In this document: positions 62,885 to 64,000 of the stretch, piece by piece
Numbering within the stretch: the first letter of the stretch is position 1
Layout: each line of letters opens with the position of its first letter
Source: Agelaius tricolor
Lineage: Eukaryota; Chordata; Aves; Passeriformes; Icteridae
Length of the DNA stretch: 64,000 bases
Reading direction: 5' to 3'
NCBI GenBank assembly: GCA_023055355.1
Contig: JALJCS010000038.1
Span: forward strand, 3,782,001 to 3,846,000
Translations under genes and position numbers: made by a program
Notes under the pieces: generated by a model
Told to the model about the DNA's origin: nothing
Databases searched by the model: none
The model's input: the letters and a program-made list of their open reading frames with translations, nothing else

Positions 62885-64000
62885 GCGCCGTGCAAATAGA
62901 ACTGCGCATGCGTGCGGCTGATCCCGGAAGCGGCGCTGTGGTTGGATGAGCCGGCGCGGAGTGATATCGCTGGTGCGGGAGGGGGGGGGGGGCCGTTTCT
63001 AGGGCAGCCGTAACGGCGGCGGGGGGGCCGGGGGGGGTGCGGGAGGCGGCGGGAACGGGAGACGGGGCTGCGGCCGCGGCAGGGAACGATACGGGACGGC
63101 CGCGGTTGCAGGAGGCGGCGGAGCCGCGCCATCCAGCAGCTCTGAAGCGGGGGGCTGCGCTGGGGAAGGCGCGGCTCGGCCGGCCATGCAGCGGCAGCGG
63201 CAGGAGCGGCAAAGCGACCACGGGCGGCGGCGGGGCGGCCTCGTCAGTGGGAGATGATCCCGGGGTGGCGGGAGGGGGGAAGAGCGGCGGGGAGGCGGCG
63301 GGGGGACCGCGGCGCGCAGCCGCTGGGAGCTGGGGTGGCGGCTGGCCCGGCTGGCAGGGGGGCGGCGCTGACGGGAAGCTGGGCAGGGGCGGCGGCAGGC
63401 ACGGCAGAGGCAGCAGCCACCGGTGCAGACGCCGCGGCGCCGGCACGGGGTGGCTCGGCGGGCAGGGGCGCCCCGGTCCCAGCGCAAGCGGTGCCGTGCC
63501 GGGACCGGGGGATTGCGCCGAAACGCCGGCAGGGACTTGGTCTGCCGTGGGCGTTTGCCCCGCCGCGGGATCCGTGGGCAGCTCGGGGTGCGCTGCAGGC
63601 GCTTGAACGCCAGGGTGGGGGGGCGGCAGCGCGGCCGCGCCAGGCGCGCTCGGCACCGCAGATCCGGGAGCCGCAGGGAACTGCAAAGACGCAGCAGCAG
63701 CGACGGGACTTGGGCCAACACCGGCACCGTGTCGGCAAAGGGGGCGAGGGCAACGGGGGCGGGGCGGGAGGAGCGGCCGCACTCGCGGGTAGCGGGGAGA
63801 AAGCGGCAGGGGCGGCAGGGGGCGGGGCCGCAGTGACGCCGGTCGGCGGCTCGAAGGGGCGGGATTAAGGGGCGGGGCCGCGAGCTGGGCGAAACCGGGG
63901 GCGGGAACCACGGCAGCCGGGACAGCAGGGACCAACGGGATGGGTGGGGCAACGGCTGCGGGCATCCCCCTTGCGGCAAAGAGCTCAACCAGCGCCCTGA
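62885..64000. promoter_or_regulatory. CpG-island-like GC-rich terminus; possible promoter or retroelement interior
   Basis: Extremely GC- and CpG-rich unique sequence. Near its left edge it carries an NRF1-like ctgcgcatgcgtgc (about 62900-62914) and an ETS-like cccggaagcgg (62924-62934), both typical of CpG-island promoters. The - strand is open for over 500 codons (63965-62367), rich in Pro and Ala. The neighbouring CAMSAP1 promoter would be expected around here, but the open frame next to an LTR piece also allows a GC-rich endogenous retroviral gag-like segment. Confidence 0.35.

Overview
The window is vertebrate nuclear DNA, almost certainly from a bird and probably a songbird. Two multi-exon genes with canonical GT/AG splice sites lie on the + strand: NACC2 (first coding exon at 8942, stop at 23466-23468) and UBAC1 (start at 43941, stop at 54774-54776). 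Their order and shared orientation match, from memory, the NACC2-UBAC1 neighbourhood of human 9q34.3 and its avian counterpart. The bird assignment rests on CR1 retroposon tails (12637, 14021, 32060, 40224, 52268) and on LTR families that I remember as common in passerines. Dense GC-rich minisatellites fit a small, GC-rich chromosome.

Layout. Bases 1-8879 are probably NACC2 intron 1 or 5' flank. They hold a 1.4-kb minisatellite, AT-rich blocks that look like conserved non-coding DNA, and a CpG-rich segment (about 7330-8230). NACC2 has five coding exons (577 codons plus stop), with a 6-bp-TSD solo LTR and a 14-bp-unit minisatellite in its fourth coding intron. A long 3'UTR appears to run to an AATAAA at 28573, and a C-rich minisatellite lies inside it. 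Bases 28600-43000 are a 15-kb gene desert of AT-rich, homeodomain-site-rich blocks, CR1 fragments and minisatellites; a solo LTR with 5-bp TSDs sits at 42231-42845. A CpG island with three ZNF143-type motifs precedes UBAC1, which has ten coding exons (408 codons plus stop). Downstream of UBAC1 (54777-62150) I see no gene, apart from a possible distal poly(A) signal at 58905. The last 1.9 kb pairs a truncated LTR copy with an extremely GC-rich tract that carries long open frames on the - strand.

Roles. NACC2 is a BTB/BEN-domain nuclear repressor. UBAC1 (KPC2) is the ubiquitin-binding partner of the RNF123 (KPC1) E3 ligase. The genes are neighbours but have no known joint pathway. I found no RNA gene, CRISPR array or new multi-gene system. 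The points most worth a second look are the upstream ORFs of NACC2, splice-site-adjacent repeats, the ZNF143 motif cluster, a diverged 170-bp duplication (39337/42886), and the LTR/GC-rich junction at the right end.
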